DNA of 64,000 nucleotides from Selenomonadaceae bacterium (GTDB lineage Bacteria; Bacillota; Negativicutes; Selenomonadales; Selenomonadaceae). Numbering within the stretch: position 1 is the first letter of the stretch; the number at the start of each line of letters is the position of its first letter. Of this stretch, positions 24,920-34,017 are shown piece by piece. Made by a program: the position numbers and the translations under genes. Location: the NCBI GenBank assembly GCA_017527075.1, contig JAFXQM010000002.1, positions 186,001 through 250,000 of the forward strand, read 5' to 3'. Under the pieces are notes generated by a model. The model searched no databases and was not told the origin of the DNA. It worked only from the letters and a program-made list of their open reading frames with translations.

Positions 24920-24993
24920 GCGGGCATAGTTCATCGGTAGAACGAGAGCTTCCCAAGCTTTAGAGGTGGGTTCGATTCCCATTGCCCGCTCCA
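24920..24993 (+). tRNA. tRNA-Gly (anticodon CCC)
   Basis: The full cloverleaf can be drawn. Acceptor GCGGGCA pairs with TGCCCGC. The D arm is GTTC/GAAC, the anticodon stem AGAGC/GCTTT encloses loop TTCCCAA, and the T arm is GTGGG/TTCGATT/CCCAT. The discriminator is T and CCA is encoded. The anticodon CCC reads GGG. It lies 8 bases after the flagellin stop. Confidence 0.95.
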
Positions 24994-25107
24994 AATGAAA
25001 TTTCAGAGGCATGCCCGCGCGTGCCTCTTTAAATTTTTCTTATTCCATTTTTGTCAAAGCTGTGGTATCATTCGCCGCAGAAAATTTTTTGGAGGAGCTT
25101 ACAAGCA

Positions 25108-25638
25108 ATGAAGCACGTTTTGTCGGTTTACGTCGAAAATCAGCCGGGCGTCCTCGTGCGCGTGGCGAGCATGTTCAGCCGCCGCGAATTCAATATCGAC
25201 AGCTTGTCGGTCGGCATAACTCAGTCGCCCGAATTTTCGCGGATAACGGTGGTCGTTCACGGCGACGGAAATTTAATCGAACAGATGATAAAGCAGTTGG
25301 AGAAAATGCCCGTGGTGCAAGCGGTGCAGCGATTGGATTCGGCGACGGCCGTCACGCGCGGCATGACCATGATAAAAGTTTCCGCCGACGACAGCACGCG
25401 CCTGGACGTTTTGAAAATGGCCGAACTTTTCCGCGCACACGTCGTCGACGTTCAGCCCACCACTCTCATCTTCGAGATAACCGGCAACGACGAGAAAGTC
25501 ACGGCGTTCACGCGGCTCCTCGCACCCTACGGAATCTTAGAAGTCATCCGCACGGGGCTCGTCGCTCTTGAGCGTGGCGAAAATACCATTCACGATTATC
25601 ATCAAGCCCGCGAATATTACAGCAAAAATTTGCTTTGA
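25108..25638 (+). CDS. ilvN: Acetolactate synthase small (regulatory) subunit
   Basis: A 176-residue regulatory subunit of acetohydroxyacid synthase. An N-terminal ACT domain (VLSVYVENQPGVLVRVASMF, residues 3-75) binds valine; the C-terminal ALS_ss_C domain ends IRTGLVALERG. It activates the catalytic subunit, encoded elsewhere, at the first step of valine and leucine synthesis. ATG at 25108 has ggaggag about 10 bases upstream. The next pathway gene, ilvC, is 2.3 kb downstream beyond an inserted, decayed island. Confidence 0.95.
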   Translation: MKHVLSVYVENQPGVLVRVASMFSRREFNIDSLSVGITQSPEFSRITVVVHGDGNLIEQMIKQLEKMPVVQAVQRLDSATAVTRGMTMIKVSADDSTRLDVLKMAELFRAHVVDVQPTTLIFEITGNDEKVTAFTRLLAPYGILEVIRTGLVALERGENTIHDYHQAREYYSKNLL

Positions 25639-25779
25639 ATCATGTCGTTGACACGGAAAGCGCGTCGCGGGGCGGCAAAAACACCAAGATTCACATCCTC
25701 ATAATTTCGTTCTACTCGCCACCTCCGTCATCTCATGGATTTGCTTTTTCTACACAATTTACCATAATGAGAAAATGAC

Positions 25780-26256
25780 ATGATAATTCGCGTGGAGGAA
25801 CGGAACGGCAGCAATTTAATTTTTTCTTTGGCAGGTCGCCGCGGACAAACGGTCAAGGAAGGTAACGCAACGCTTAACGAAGACGAGGTCTATCAAGCCA
25901 TAGTCAAGACAGCTGACGAGTACGGATTTGATGTGGCGGATTTCGCTTTTTATGCAGATGAGCCGGGTCTGACAATTCTTTTGGAACTGACAGATCTTAC
26001 GGAACAGTCTGGGGTTTTGCGTCATAGAGCAACGGAGACTGTAGCCGATTCCCTTGACACATTTTTGCGCCAAGAAAATGCCGACTACTCTGCTCGCTGT
26101 AAAATTTTTTGGAATATGCCTCAGGCACATTTGCTCTATCGCGATTTGCGCCGCTATCGTGAACAAGCCGCGCCTTATCAAATTGAGCCTGCGCATTTTT
26201 TGAATACACCGAGGAAGATAAATTTCTTTACAAAAAATATATGGCAAGCTGATTAA
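25780..26256 (+). pseudogene. C-terminal fragment resembling GH3-type adenylating enzymes
   Basis: An open frame of 158 residues without a visible ribosome site. Features such as LLELTDLTEQ, LRQENADYSARCKI and QIEPAHFLNTPRKINFF recall the C-terminal part of GH3-family acyl-adenylating proteins, but the resemblance is from memory and weak. Codon use is more AT-rich and less biased than in neighbours. It opens a run of broken genes, so it is probably a truncated remnant. Confidence 0.4.
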
Positions 26257-26278
26257 TTCTGTCGACGAGGAAATTATC

Positions 26279-27050
26279 ATGAAGGAGCTAAAAATTTATC
26301 TTGGTGAGCAACTGTCCGCAGACAACACGCCCGAAACGCAAAAAAAAATACTGGCCACAGTGACCGAATCGCCTCAAATGCAGTCACCGTTGATTCAGTG
26401 GAGCGGGAACGTCAAAAATCTCAAGCCGCCTTCTTATTGGGTGTTCCCACGGCGATTTCTTATGAGGCGGTGCGCTGTGGTCAAAGACCGGAACTGATAT
26501 TTGAACTGGTGGAGGTCAAAAGCGTCCGAGAGATTGTAAATTCCGAGCCTTCACGCCTGGAGGAACTTATCCCCAAGTGCGCCGCGTTGGCGCGAAAGAT
26601 CCACGAACTTACGCCCGCTCTGGATACTTTTCCAAAAATAGCTGAAATTTACCATAGCCGTATCGACGCTTTGGACAACCTGTTTACCCCGGCGGAACTT
26701 GACCTGCTCCGCAAAATGACAGATGCCCTGCCTCCCCGCGCCACTTTCCTCCACGGAGATTTTCATCAAAGAAACATCATGGTGCAGGGTGATGAGCTGC
26801 TGCTTATAGATATGGCCGACGCGGCGGCAGGACATCTCCCTTTTATGATATCGTCGGCGCGCCGGTCAATATTTTTTACTTGCATGGCGGTGTGCCGGGC
26901 ATGGGACTTGTTATGTCCCTGTGCCATGCAACCTCTCTGTTGGTCATGTTGCAGGGAATCAGGCAACAGAAATTGTGTTCGTTTTCTGTGGCATGGTTGG
27001 CAGTGGCGACAACTGTTGCCGGTGATGCGCATTGGTTTTCCCTCGGCGGC
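26279..27050 (+). pseudogene. Frameshifted kinase of the APH-like TIGR02172 type
   Basis: Pieces of one phosphotransferase appear in three frames. FLLGVPTAISYEAVRCGQRP and FELVEVKSVREIV fit the N-lobe. LHGDFHQRNIMVQGDELLLI holds the catalytic HGDxHxxN and the metal-binding Asp (LIDMAD). FYDIVGAPVNIFYLHGGVPG continues the C-lobe in another frame, so a frameshift lies near 26847. Another lies near 26400. The fold is that of aminoglycoside/choline kinases; the substrate is unknown. A ribosome-like site precedes ATG at 26279. The C-terminal boundary near 27050 is approximate. Confidence 0.6.
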
Positions 27051-27375
27051 GAACCATTTTTGCAAGACCATACAAATTTTTATCATCAATCATATTTTGC
27101 TTATGACAGCACCTTTGGCGGCCATTGCGTCCTTTGCCGTGCTCAATTCTTTGAACAATATTTTCCTGCCCATAGCAAGCGGAATCATCACCGCAACCCT
27201 CACCATGGCCGGCGTGTTTTCCGGGGAGCGCGATAAAGATTCTTTGCACAGTCTCTTAAAAATTTCACTCACTGAAAGTTTGCCCTTAACTTTCCTAATG
27301 GCTACACTAACTTGCTTGGCAGCACCTTTCTATCATTGCTCTGCGGAAAAAGGTCATACCCCGAACCATAGATGA
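27051..27375 (+). pseudogene. Fragment of a multispan transporter (MATE-like)
   Basis: About 100 residues in one frame contain two or three membrane segments (HILLMTAPLAAIASFAVLNS, IFLPIASGIITATLTMAGVF) and ISLTESLPLTFLMATLTCLA. They resemble the middle of MATE-type transporters. There is no start of its own, and the frame stops at 27375, so this is a remnant. Confidence 0.4.
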
Positions 27376-27755
27376 TTTTCTGTGTTTACCGACAGATTTT
27401 CGGCGCGGAAAATAATTTGTCGGAGGCGGCGCGATTGTTTTTGCTAAATAATGACGCTACCGAACGAGAGGCTATGCCGGTAGCACTTTCCATAAAGGAA
27501 ATGGGCAGCAATATAATTCGTTGAGGTTTTGGCGACGGTCGGAAACACAGCATTGACGTTTTTGTCAGTAAGAATAAATCTTTGACACTGCGTATTCGAG
27601 ATGATTGTACTCCTTTTGACCCTACGGAATGGCTAAAGATTCATCAAGGAGATGATAAACTTAAAAACATCGGTGTCCGCACTATTTGCGGCTTGGCTAC
27701 CGAGGCACGGTATTCGCGCACTTTGGGATTGAATTATTTATTTTTGCGTTGGTGA
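27372..27755 (+). pseudogene. Histidine-kinase-like ATPase domain with a nonsense codon
   Basis: In a single frame, ALSIKEMGSNIIR is followed by a TGA stop at 27522-27524. Then GFGDGRKHSIDVFVSKNKS, IRDDCTPFDP and KNIGVRTICGLATEARY follow, and the frame ends at 27755. This is an HATPase_c domain of the anti-sigma/SpoIIAB-like kind; the stop replaces one residue of the N box. It may once have been the C-terminal domain of the transporter before it. Non-functional as written. Confidence 0.6.
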
Positions 27756-27776
27756 GGTACAGGCACTTCTTACAAT

Positions 27777-27947
27777 ATGGAGGACATCTGTGACCTGTGG
27801 ACAAATCTTTTTAACCAAAGAAAAAAGGAAGTAAAACCCTCGCCTGACAAAAGCATGACTCACACGCCCGAAACAATCGCTAAGATTAGAGAATCCAATA
27901 AAAGGACTTGGGCGAAGAAAAAGCTTGAATCTCAAAAAAATCCGTGA
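27777..27947 (+). CDS. Short ORF of unknown function, lysine-rich
   Basis: A 56-codon frame starting MEDICDLWTNLFNQRKKEVK and ending KKKLESQKNP. The stretch TPETIAKIRESNKRTWAKKK resembles the small helical repeats that accompany HNH or homing endonucleases, though this is a loose likeness. No ribosome site is evident. It lies at the end of the decayed island, just before ilvC, and may be a fragment. Confidence 0.3.
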   Translation: MEDICDLWTNLFNQRKKEVKPSPDKSMTHTPETIAKIRESNKRTWAKKKLESQKNP

Positions 27948-27995
27948 TACACTTGCCCCTGGTTTTACCAATGATTTTTTTTGGAGGTTCATTCA

Positions 27996-29015
27996 ATGGC
28001 AGCAAGAGTTTATTACGACCAGGATGCGGATTTCAGCGTTCTCAACGGCAAGACAATCGCGGTCATCGGTTTTGGCAGCCAAGGGCACGCCCACTCTCTC
28101 AATCTTAAGGACAGCGGTGCCAACGTCGTTGTCGGGCTCTATGAGGGGTCGAAGTCCAAACCCGTCGCCGAAAAAGCCGGCTTGAAAGTTTTGACCGTCG
28201 CCGAGGCAGTCAAAATCGCCGACATCACGATGATTCTTATCCCCGACGAAAAGCAGGCGGACGTTTACAAAAATGAAATCGCTCCGAATTTGAAGAGCGG
28301 CTCGGCATTGGCGTTCGCGCACGGCTTCAACATTCATTTTCAGCAAATAGTTCCGCCCCCTGACGTTGACGTGTTCATGGTTGCGCCCAAGGGACCGGGT
28401 CATCTCGTTCGCAGGACTTTCGTCGAGGGCAGCGGCGTCCCCGATGTCTTCGCGGTTTATCAAGACGCTTCGGGCAAATGTTTCGACATTGCTCTCGCAT
28501 ACGCCCGCGGAATCGGCGGCACCCGCGCAGGCGTCCTGCAGACGACGTTTAAGGAAGAGACCGAGACTGACCTCTTTGGCGAACAATGCGTCCTGTGCGG
28601 CGGCGTCACTCACTTGATTCAGAACGGTTTCGAGGTTTTGGTCGCGGCGGGTTATCAGCCCGAAATCGCTTACTTTGAGACCTTCCACGAAATGAAATTA
28701 ATCGTCGACCTCATGTATGAGGGCGGCATGGCCAAGATGCGCAAATCCATCAGCGACACCGCCGAGTACGGCGATTACACCACGGGTCCGAAAATTATCA
28801 CGCCCGAAGTGCGCAAGGCAATGGAAAAGGCTCTCTCCGATATTCAGGACGGCTCCTTCGCGCGCCAATGGCTCGTCGAGAATCGTGCGGCGGGGCGTGC
28901 AAACTTCTTGGCACAGCGCAGGATTCACGCCGAACATCAGATTGAAACCGTCGGTGCAAAACTGCGCGGCATGATGAGCTGGCTCAAGGACGGCTCCGAC
29001 CTGTCGAAAGATTAA
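27996..29015 (+). CDS. ilvC: Ketol-acid reductoisomerase
   Basis: A 339-residue class I enzyme that isomerises and reduces acetolactate to dihydroxyisovalerate with NADPH. The Rossmann motif [10 protein letters not shown] (24-32) is present; the metal-binding Asp and Glu lie in [15 protein letters not shown] and in [13 protein letters not shown]. Length is typical. ATG at 27996 has ttggagg about 8 bases upstream. A strong terminator follows at 29041, so it is cut off from leuC downstream. Confidence 0.97.
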   Translation: MAARVYYDQDADFSVLNGKTIAVIGFGSQGHAHSLNLKDSGANVVVGLYEGSKSKPVAEKAGLKVLTVAEAVKIADITMILIPDEKQADVYKNEIAPNLKSGSALAFAHGFNIHFQQIVPPPDVDVFMVAPKGPGHLVRRTFVEGSGVPDVFAVYQDASGKCFDIALAYARGIGGTRAGVLQTTFKEETETDLFGEQCVLCGGVTHLIQNGFEVLVAAGYQPEIAYFETFHEMKLIVDLMYEGGMAKMRKSISDTAEYGDYTTGPKIITPEVRKAMEKALSDIQDGSFARQWLVENRAAGRANFLAQRRIHAEHQIETVGAKLRGMMSWLKDGSDLSKD

Positions 29016-29040
29016 TTCCGAATAAAGGCTTTGACATGGA

Positions 29041-29074
29041 GTCGGGAGCAGATTTTTTCTGCTCTCGGCTTTTT
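29041..29074 (+). terminator. Rho-independent terminator after ilvC
   Basis: GTCGGGAGCAGA pairs with TCTGCTCTCGGC over 12 bp (two G-T pairs) around a T5 loop, followed by TTTTTG. The ATG at 29036 lies at its very base and is therefore an unlikely start for the next gene. Confidence 0.88.
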
Positions 29075-29097
29075 GTTGCTAACGGGAGGAAATTTTT

Positions 29098-30457
29098 ATG
29101 GAGTCAAAATTTAACAATACCCCCCCCCCGTCAACCTGAAACGGAACGCGAGGAAACGGCTCGGATAAAATTTCTTGAACAGCGCGTGAACAATTTGCAG
29201 GCACTCATCGCGGCGGGCAGAAAAGATTCGGATTTCGATTTGTTCTGGCGCAGAGTGCAAATGGCGGAAATAATTTCGCGGCTGCCGCTCGAAGCCATGA
29301 AGACCATTTATCTGACGGATTTTTACACGGACTTTTGGCGGCTGGCGGGCGAAGCTTATCGCAGGACAAAATTCACGCAAGAGGAGAAAAATATTTCGCG
29401 GCAAATTTTGGAGCAGGCGCGGCAAGAAAAAAATTCTGTTCGTCGACAATATTTTGCGCTGGCGTTGCTGGCGTTCGGCGAGTTCACGGAGGCTCAGCGG
29501 CTGATAGATTTAAATCGCTGTCCTTTCCAACTGCGGCAAGACTTTGAAACCTTCGCGAAGTGGAATCAGATTTTGAATACAAATCTTCCGCCGCACATTC
29601 GGTCAGCCATCGCGCGCAACCAACAAATTTTTGACTTCCTGCAAGAAAAATATTCCGCGCTGATAAAAAAATATTCGCGCGCCGTCATCAACGCGGAGAC
29701 TTGTCCGCCGGTCGAAGATTATCAGATTTATTTTTGCTGGCTGCAGGGCGAAGAGAATTTGCCGCCGATTGTCCGTTGCTGTTACAATTCACTCAAGCAG
29801 AACGCGGGGCATTACAAAATCGTTTTCGTCGACGAGAAAAATTTTTCGGATTATGTGGACATCGCGCCGCACATCATGGAAAAGTTCAGGGCGGGAAAAA
29901 TTTCGCGGACACATTTCTCTGACATCCTGCGAATAAATCTTTTGGAGCGATACGGCGGCTTGTGGCTCGACTCGACTGTTTTGGTCACGGAGCTGCTGGA
30001 GAATCACAAAGACCTTTTGGCGAAGAATTATTTCACACAAAGATTCCACAAAGAAAAATCTATCCGAAATAAATTTCCGAACAATATATCTTTCTGCAGA
30101 TGGACAACTGGCATTCAAGGCACGTCCATTCTCCACAATCCGTTGTTTGCTTTTGTGAAAGAATTTTTCAACGTCTACTTGCAAGAAGCCGACAGTTTCA
30201 TCGACTATTATTTGATAGACTTTGCAATTGCTTTGGCTTACGAAAATATTCCTGTCGTCCGCAAGGAAATTGACGAGGTACCGATAAACAACACGGGAGT
30301 TTTTTTCATTCAAAATCATTTGAACGCTCCTTACGCGGCGTATCCGTTCGACAAAATTTTGCAAGGTAACTTCCTGCACAAGTTGAGTTGGAAAATTCCG
30401 TTGGACATGACGAGAGACGATACGGTCTTCAGAGAGATTCAGCGGCGTTATTCGTAA
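29098..30457 (+). CDS. Capsular-polysaccharide-type glycosyltransferase, out of frame at a C10 tract
   Basis: The only start with a good ribosome site (gggaggaaa) is ATG at 29098. From it the frame reads MESKFNNTPPPST and stops at 29137. Just before that stop is a run of ten Cs (29120-29129). One C fewer would join this start to the long frame that continues PETEREETARIKF to 30457. That frame encodes a protein with a helical N-terminal half and, near the middle, YQIYFCWLQGEENLPPIVRC, RTHFSDILRINLLERYGGLW and LDSTV. This is the Caps_synth/GT32-like donor-site signature with a DxD-type motif. Such enzymes decorate capsules or other surface glycans. The gene is expected to be off in the sequenced cell and on after slippage. 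Translation from ATG 29036, inside the ilvC terminator, is the alternative. Confidence 0.75.
29120..29129. repeat. C10 homopolymer, candidate slippage tract
   Basis: Ten consecutive Cs, the longest G or C run I noticed in the window, nine codons into a glycosyltransferase reading frame. Confidence 0.9.
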
Positions 30458-30478
30458 AAATTTTAGGAGGGCAACTTT

Positions 30479-31738
30479 ATGGGCATGACAATGAGCGAAA
30501 AAATTCTCGCGCGACACGCGGGGCTCGACTCGGTGGAAGCGGGGCAGCTGGTTATCTGCGATTTGGATTTGGTCATGGCGAACGACGTGACGGGGCCGCC
30601 GTCGATTAAAGAGTTTGAAAAAATCGGACGCCCTGTCTTCGACGCGGAAAAAATTGCGCTGATACCCGATCACTTTCAGCCCGCCAAAGACATCAAGAGC
30701 GCGGATCTGGCAAAAATTATGCGCGACTTCGCCCGCAAAAATAAAATCGCCCACTACTTCGAGCAGGGGCGCGTGGGCATTGAGCACGTCATCTTGCCGG
30801 AATTCGGAATCGTGGCGCCGGGCATGTTGATTATCGGCGCGGACAGTCACACGTGCACTTACGGAGCAGTCAACGCCTTCTCCACGGGCGTGGGCACGAC
30901 CGACCTGGCCGTCGGGCTGGCGACGGGCAAAGCGTGGTTCAAAGTGCCCGAAGCGATTAACGTCCACCTCACGGGCAAGAAGCCGAAAAATATTTGCGGC
31001 AAAGATGTCATCCTCACATTGATTGGGAAAATCGGAGTGGACGGCGCGCTTTACAAGGCGTTGGAGTTCACGGGCGAGGGCGTCGCCGAACTTTCCATGA
31101 CCGACCGCCTGACAATTTCCAACATGGCGATAGAGGCGGGCGCGAAGGCGGGAGTCTTCCCTTACGACAAAGCTGCCGAACTTTACGTTTCTCGCCGCGT
31201 GAAAAAATCTTTTGAGCCCGCGGCTGCCGACGCCGACGCAAAATATTTTTCGACCGTCGAAATTAATTTGAGCGAGTTGAAACCCGTCGTGGCTCTGCCG
31301 CACCTGCCCGAAAACGTCAAGCCCGTCGAGGAGCTCGGCGAAATTAAAATCAATCAAGTTGTCATCGGCTCGTGCACAAACGGACGGCTGGAGGATTTGG
31401 GAATCGCGGCGGGCATTTTACGCGGGCGAAAAGTTCATCCCGACGTTCGCTGCATAATCATTCCCGGCAGTCAAGAAATTTACAAAGAGGCAATGCGTTG
31501 TCATTGGCTTGAAATTTTTATCGACGCGGGTTGCGTTGTCAGTTGCCCGACGTGCGGACCGTGCTTGGGCGGTTACATGGGAATCCTCAGCGCGGGCGAG
31601 CGTTGCGTTTCGACGACCAACAGAAATTTCCGCGGGCGCATGGGTCACGTCGACAGCGAAGTTTATTTGGCGAGTCCGTTCGTTGCGGCGGCTTCCGCTG
31701 TCACAGGAAAAATTTCCACTCCCGACGAGGTGATTTGA
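30479..31738 (+). CDS. leuC: 3-isopropylmalate dehydratase large subunit
   Basis: A 419-residue aconitase-superfamily subunit that, with LeuD, isomerises 2- to 3-isopropylmalate in leucine synthesis. The 4Fe-4S ligands are the Cys of GSCTNGR and the two of CPTCGPC. The short form (about 420 residues) is the type shared by archaea and many Firmicutes. The start ATG at 30479 has ggagggc 7 bases upstream. LeuD follows one base after the stop. Confidence 0.95.
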   Translation: MGMTMSEKILARHAGLDSVEAGQLVICDLDLVMANDVTGPPSIKEFEKIGRPVFDAEKIALIPDHFQPAKDIKSADLAKIMRDFARKNKIAHYFEQGRVGIEHVILPEFGIVAPGMLIIGADSHTCTYGAVNAFSTGVGTTDLAVGLATGKAWFKVPEAINVHLTGKKPKNICGKDVILTLIGKIGVDGALYKALEFTGEGVAELSMTDRLTISNMAIEAGAKAGVFPYDKAAELYVSRRVKKSFEPAAADADAKYFSTVEINLSELKPVVALPHLPENVKPVEELGEIKINQVVIGSCTNGRLEDLGIAAGILRGRKVHPDVRCIIIPGSQEIYKEAMRCHWLEIFIDAGCVVSCPTCGPCLGGYMGILSAGERCVSTTNRNFRGRMGHVDSEVYLASPFVAAASAVTGKISTPDEVI

Positions 31739-31739
31739 C

Positions 31740-32228
31740 ATGAAGATTGAAGGAAAAGTTTGGCGTTACGGAGACAACATCGACACCGACGTAATAATCC
31801 CCGCGCGTTATCTGAATACGTTTGACCCCGCCGAACTCGCCAAGCACTGCATGGTTGACATCGACGAAACTTTTGCCGCGAACGTCAAGGCGGGCGACAT
31901 CATGGTCGGCGGAAAAAATTTCGGCTGCGGCTCCAGCCGTGAGCACGCGCCCGTCGCGATTAAGGCTTCGGGCATCCCCGTGGTCATCGCCGCCAGCTTC
32001 GCCAGAATTTTTTATCGCAACGGAATTAATATCGGACTGCCGCTGTTGGAGATTGGTGACGCCGTGGAAAAAATTTCTGCCGACGACGTTTTGAAAATCG
32101 ACACGTCGACAGGCACGATTGAAAATCTCACGACGGGCGACACGTTCCACGCGCATCCGCTGCCCGGCTTCGTCCAAGAGATTGCAAACGCCGGCGGGCT
32201 CATCAATTACATCAAGACAAAAAATTAA
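31740..32228 (+). CDS. leuD: 3-isopropylmalate dehydratase small subunit
   Basis: A 162-residue swivel-domain partner of Leu[18 protein letters not shown] and [18 protein letters not shown] are the conserved segments that shape the substrate pocket. Length matches the short LeuC/LeuD type. It ends shortly before a terminator, so leuC-leuD is a two-gene unit; leuA and leuB are elsewhere. Confidence 0.95.
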   Translation: MKIEGKVWRYGDNIDTDVIIPARYLNTFDPAELAKHCMVDIDETFAANVKAGDIMVGGKNFGCGSSREHAPVAIKASGIPVVIAASFARIFYRNGINIGLPLLEIGDAVEKISADDVLKIDTSTGTIENLTTGDTFHAHPLPGFVQEIANAGGLINYIKTKN

Positions 32229-32255
32229 AGCAAACTTTTTTTGATTGCGTCAGCG

Positions 32256-32287
32256 GGAGTCGTCATCCATGACGGCTCCAATTTTTT
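32256..32287 (+). terminator. Rho-independent terminator after leuD
   Basis: GGAGTCGTCAT pairs with ATGACGGCTCC over 11 bp with a 2-base loop, followed by AATTTTTT. Confidence 0.88.
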
Positions 32288-32305
32288 CAGTCGGAGGAGT
32301 GAATT

Positions 32306-33094
32306 ATGCGGCAGGAAAATAAATCGGCGATGAAACTTCGGCGGAGAAATATCGCGTTGACGGTCGCTTACGACGGCACGAATTACAACGGCTTTCAGTG
32401 GCAGAGCCCGCCGCGCCTCGCCGTGCAAAATATTTTGGAGACGAAGCTGGAAAAAATTTTCGGAGACAAAATTGAGTTGGCGGCGGCAGGAAGGACGGAC
32501 GCGGGCGTTCATGCCTTCGGGCAGGTTGTAAATTTTTTCACGGACGGAAGGATTGAGCTCGAAAAAATTCCGATTGCCGCGCGGAGCGTCTTGCCCGCCG
32601 ATATCGTCGTCCGCGAGGCGCGCGAGGTTGATAAAAATTTCAGCGCACTTCACAGCGCGAAGAGTAAAATTTATCTTTACAGAATTTTGCGCGGCGAAGT
32701 TTCCAATCCGTTCGTCAATCGATTCGCCTGGCACATCTTCCGTCCGCTCGACGCGGAGGCGATGCGCGCGGCTCTGAAAATTTTAATCGGCACGCATGAC
32801 TTCTCCAGCTTCCGAGCGGCGGGCGGCGCGCCCAACATGAGTCCCGTGCGCGAAATTTTTTCGGCGGATTTGTTCACGGAAAAATTTTTCGACGAAGAGC
32901 TCCTCACGATAAAAATTCACGCGAGCGGCTTCCTTTATCACATGGCGAGAAATATCGTCGCGTTGACCATTGCCGTCGGCAGAAAAAAAATAACCCTTGA
33001 CGGGTTCCAAAAAATTTTCGCTGCCCGCGACAGGAGCCTCGTGCCCGCGACGGCTCCCGCTTGTGGTCTTTGCCTGCAAAAAGTTTTTTACTGA
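32306..33094 (+). CDS. truA: tRNA pseudouridine(38-40) synthase TruA
   Basis: A 262-residue TruA that isomerises uridines 38-40 in tRNA anticodon arms. The catalytic Asp lies in AAGRTDAGVHAFGQV; YDGTNYNGFQWQ near the N-terminus and FLYHMARNIV near the C-terminus are conserved. ATG at 32306 has cggaggag 6 bases upstream. It is followed, 13 bases after its stop, by a small membrane-protein gene. Confidence 0.96.
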   Translation: MRQENKSAMKLRRRNIALTVAYDGTNYNGFQWQSPPRLAVQNILETKLEKIFGDKIELAAAGRTDAGVHAFGQVVNFFTDGRIELEKIPIAARSVLPADIVVREAREVDKNFSALHSAKSKIYLYRILRGEVSNPFVNRFAWHIFRPLDAEAMRAALKILIGTHDFSSFRAAGGAPNMSPVREIFSADLFTEKFFDEELLTIKIHASGFLYHMARNIVALTIAVGRKKITLDGFQKIFAARDRSLVPATAPACGLCLQKVFY

Positions 33095-33107
33095 GGAGGA
33101 AATTTTC

Positions 33108-33206
33108 ATGAAGTGGTTGCGTTGGGGGATTCGGGCGATAATCGCGGTGGCGGTCGCTCACCTGATTTTCTTTCTGTTCATGTTGATTAAGATGTTGTCT
33201 GCCTGA
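33108..33206 (+). CDS. Small membrane protein, 32 residues, unknown
   Basis: ATG at 33108 has one of the best ribosome sites in the window (gaggagg, 7-base spacing). The 32-residue product is MKWLRWGIRAIIAVAVAH followed by a hydrophobic stretch, making one membrane helix with a basic N-terminus. It lies between truA and a bidirectional terminator, so it is probably co-transcribed with truA. I do not recognise a family. Confidence 0.6.
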   Translation: MKWLRWGIRAIIAVAVAHLIFFLFMLIKMLSA

Positions 33207-33241
33207 GAAAATTTTTTGAGACGCCCGCTGCAAAAAAAAAA

Positions 33242-33270
33242 TTGCGCCCGACGACGAGCGCAAAAATTTT
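33242..33270. terminator. Bidirectional terminator
   Basis: TTGCGC pairs with GCGCAA around a 10-base loop, with AAAAATTTTTT on one side and nine As on the other. It ends both the truA unit and the converging rRNA methyltransferase gene. Confidence 0.8.
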
Positions 33271-34017
33271 TTACTTGTCCCTTGATTGCCTGACGGCCTC
33301 GGATAAGATTATCGCGGCGGAGGTCGCAACGTTCAAACTCTCGGCGTGCCCGTTCATCGGAATGAAAATTTTTCGGGCAACGTCGAGAATTTTTTTTGAG
33401 ACGCCCGCCGCCTCCGCGCCGAAGACAATCGCCGATTTTTTTCTGAAGTCATGGCGATAATAAATTTCCGCCGCGCTGTCGAGTGCCGCCGCCAAAATTT
33501 CCACGCCGCGAAGTTCCAAAAATTCCTCGCGGGTCAATCTGATTATCGGCGAATAAAAAATCGCGCCCATCGACGAGCGCACGACTTTCGGATTAAAAAT
33601 TTCCGCCGAGCCGTCCAAGAGAATCACCGAGCAATCGAAGGCAGCCGCCGTCCGCAAAATCGTCCCGACGTTGCCGGGGTCTTGCACACCGTCGAGCACG
33701 GTGATTATTTTTTTTGCGAAGACTTCTTCGAGCGCGGAAAATTTTTGACGCACGACGAGCAAAATTCCCTGCGGCGTTTGAGTGTCGCTGAGACTTTCCA
33801 TCGTCGCCGAAGAAATTTCTTCCAAATTTTTCAGCCGCCCGACCAAAGCTCGCGCGCGCTCCTCCGACAAAAAATCTTTCGTGTAAAATCCGAACTCAAT
33901 CAGCGCGGGCGGAACTTCCTCACAGAGGCGCAAGCCCTCCGCCACGAAAAGTTTCAATTCGTTGCGGAATTTTTTTTGCGCGAGCTTGCGAACGAGTTTT
34001 ACGTTTGAATTTTTCAT
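33271..34017 (-). CDS. TrmH/SpoU-family RNA 2'-O-methyltransferase
   Basis: A 248-residue SPOUT methyltransferase. The N-terminal substrate-binding part (KLVRKLAQKKFRNELKLFVA, EGLRL) is followed by the three SpoU motifs: LDGVQDPGNVGTILRTAAAF, FGAEAAGVS and IPMNGHAESLNVATSAAIIL. These mark 2'-O-ribose methylation of 23S rRNA or tRNA; the exact site cannot be told. ATG at 34015-34017 overlaps the stop of the upstream radical SAM gene (ATGA), suggesting coupling. Confidence 0.9.
   Translation of the reverse strand: MKNSNVKLVRKLAQKKFRNELKLFVAEGLRLCEEVPPALIEFGFYTKDFLSEERARALVGRLKNLEEISSATMESLSDTQTPQGILLVVRQKFSALEEVFAKKIITVLDGVQDPGNVGTILRTAAAFDCSVILLDGSAEIFNPKVVRSSMGAIFYSPIIRLTREEFLELRGVEILAAALDSAAEIYYRHDFRKKSAIVFGAEAAGVSKKILDVARKIFIPMNGHAESLNVATSAAIILSEAVRQSRDK

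Noticed and set aside
25011..25571. 186-codon frame overlapping ilvN
   Set aside because: It is a +1 shadow of ilvN and has no ribosome site.
27522..27524. TGA read as selenocysteine or tryptophan in the GHKL ATPase
   Set aside because: No hairpin of the SECIS type was seen and the neighbouring genes are broken too, so a nonsense change is simpler.
29789..31357. 522-codon open frame antisense to the glycosyltransferase and leuC
   Set aside because: It lies opposite two well-supported genes, has no ribosome site and no recognisable domain; GC-rich third positions open the antisense frame.
28000..32228. A single ilv-leu operon from ilvC to leuD
   Set aside because: A strong terminator follows ilvC and a separate glycosyltransferase gene intervenes.
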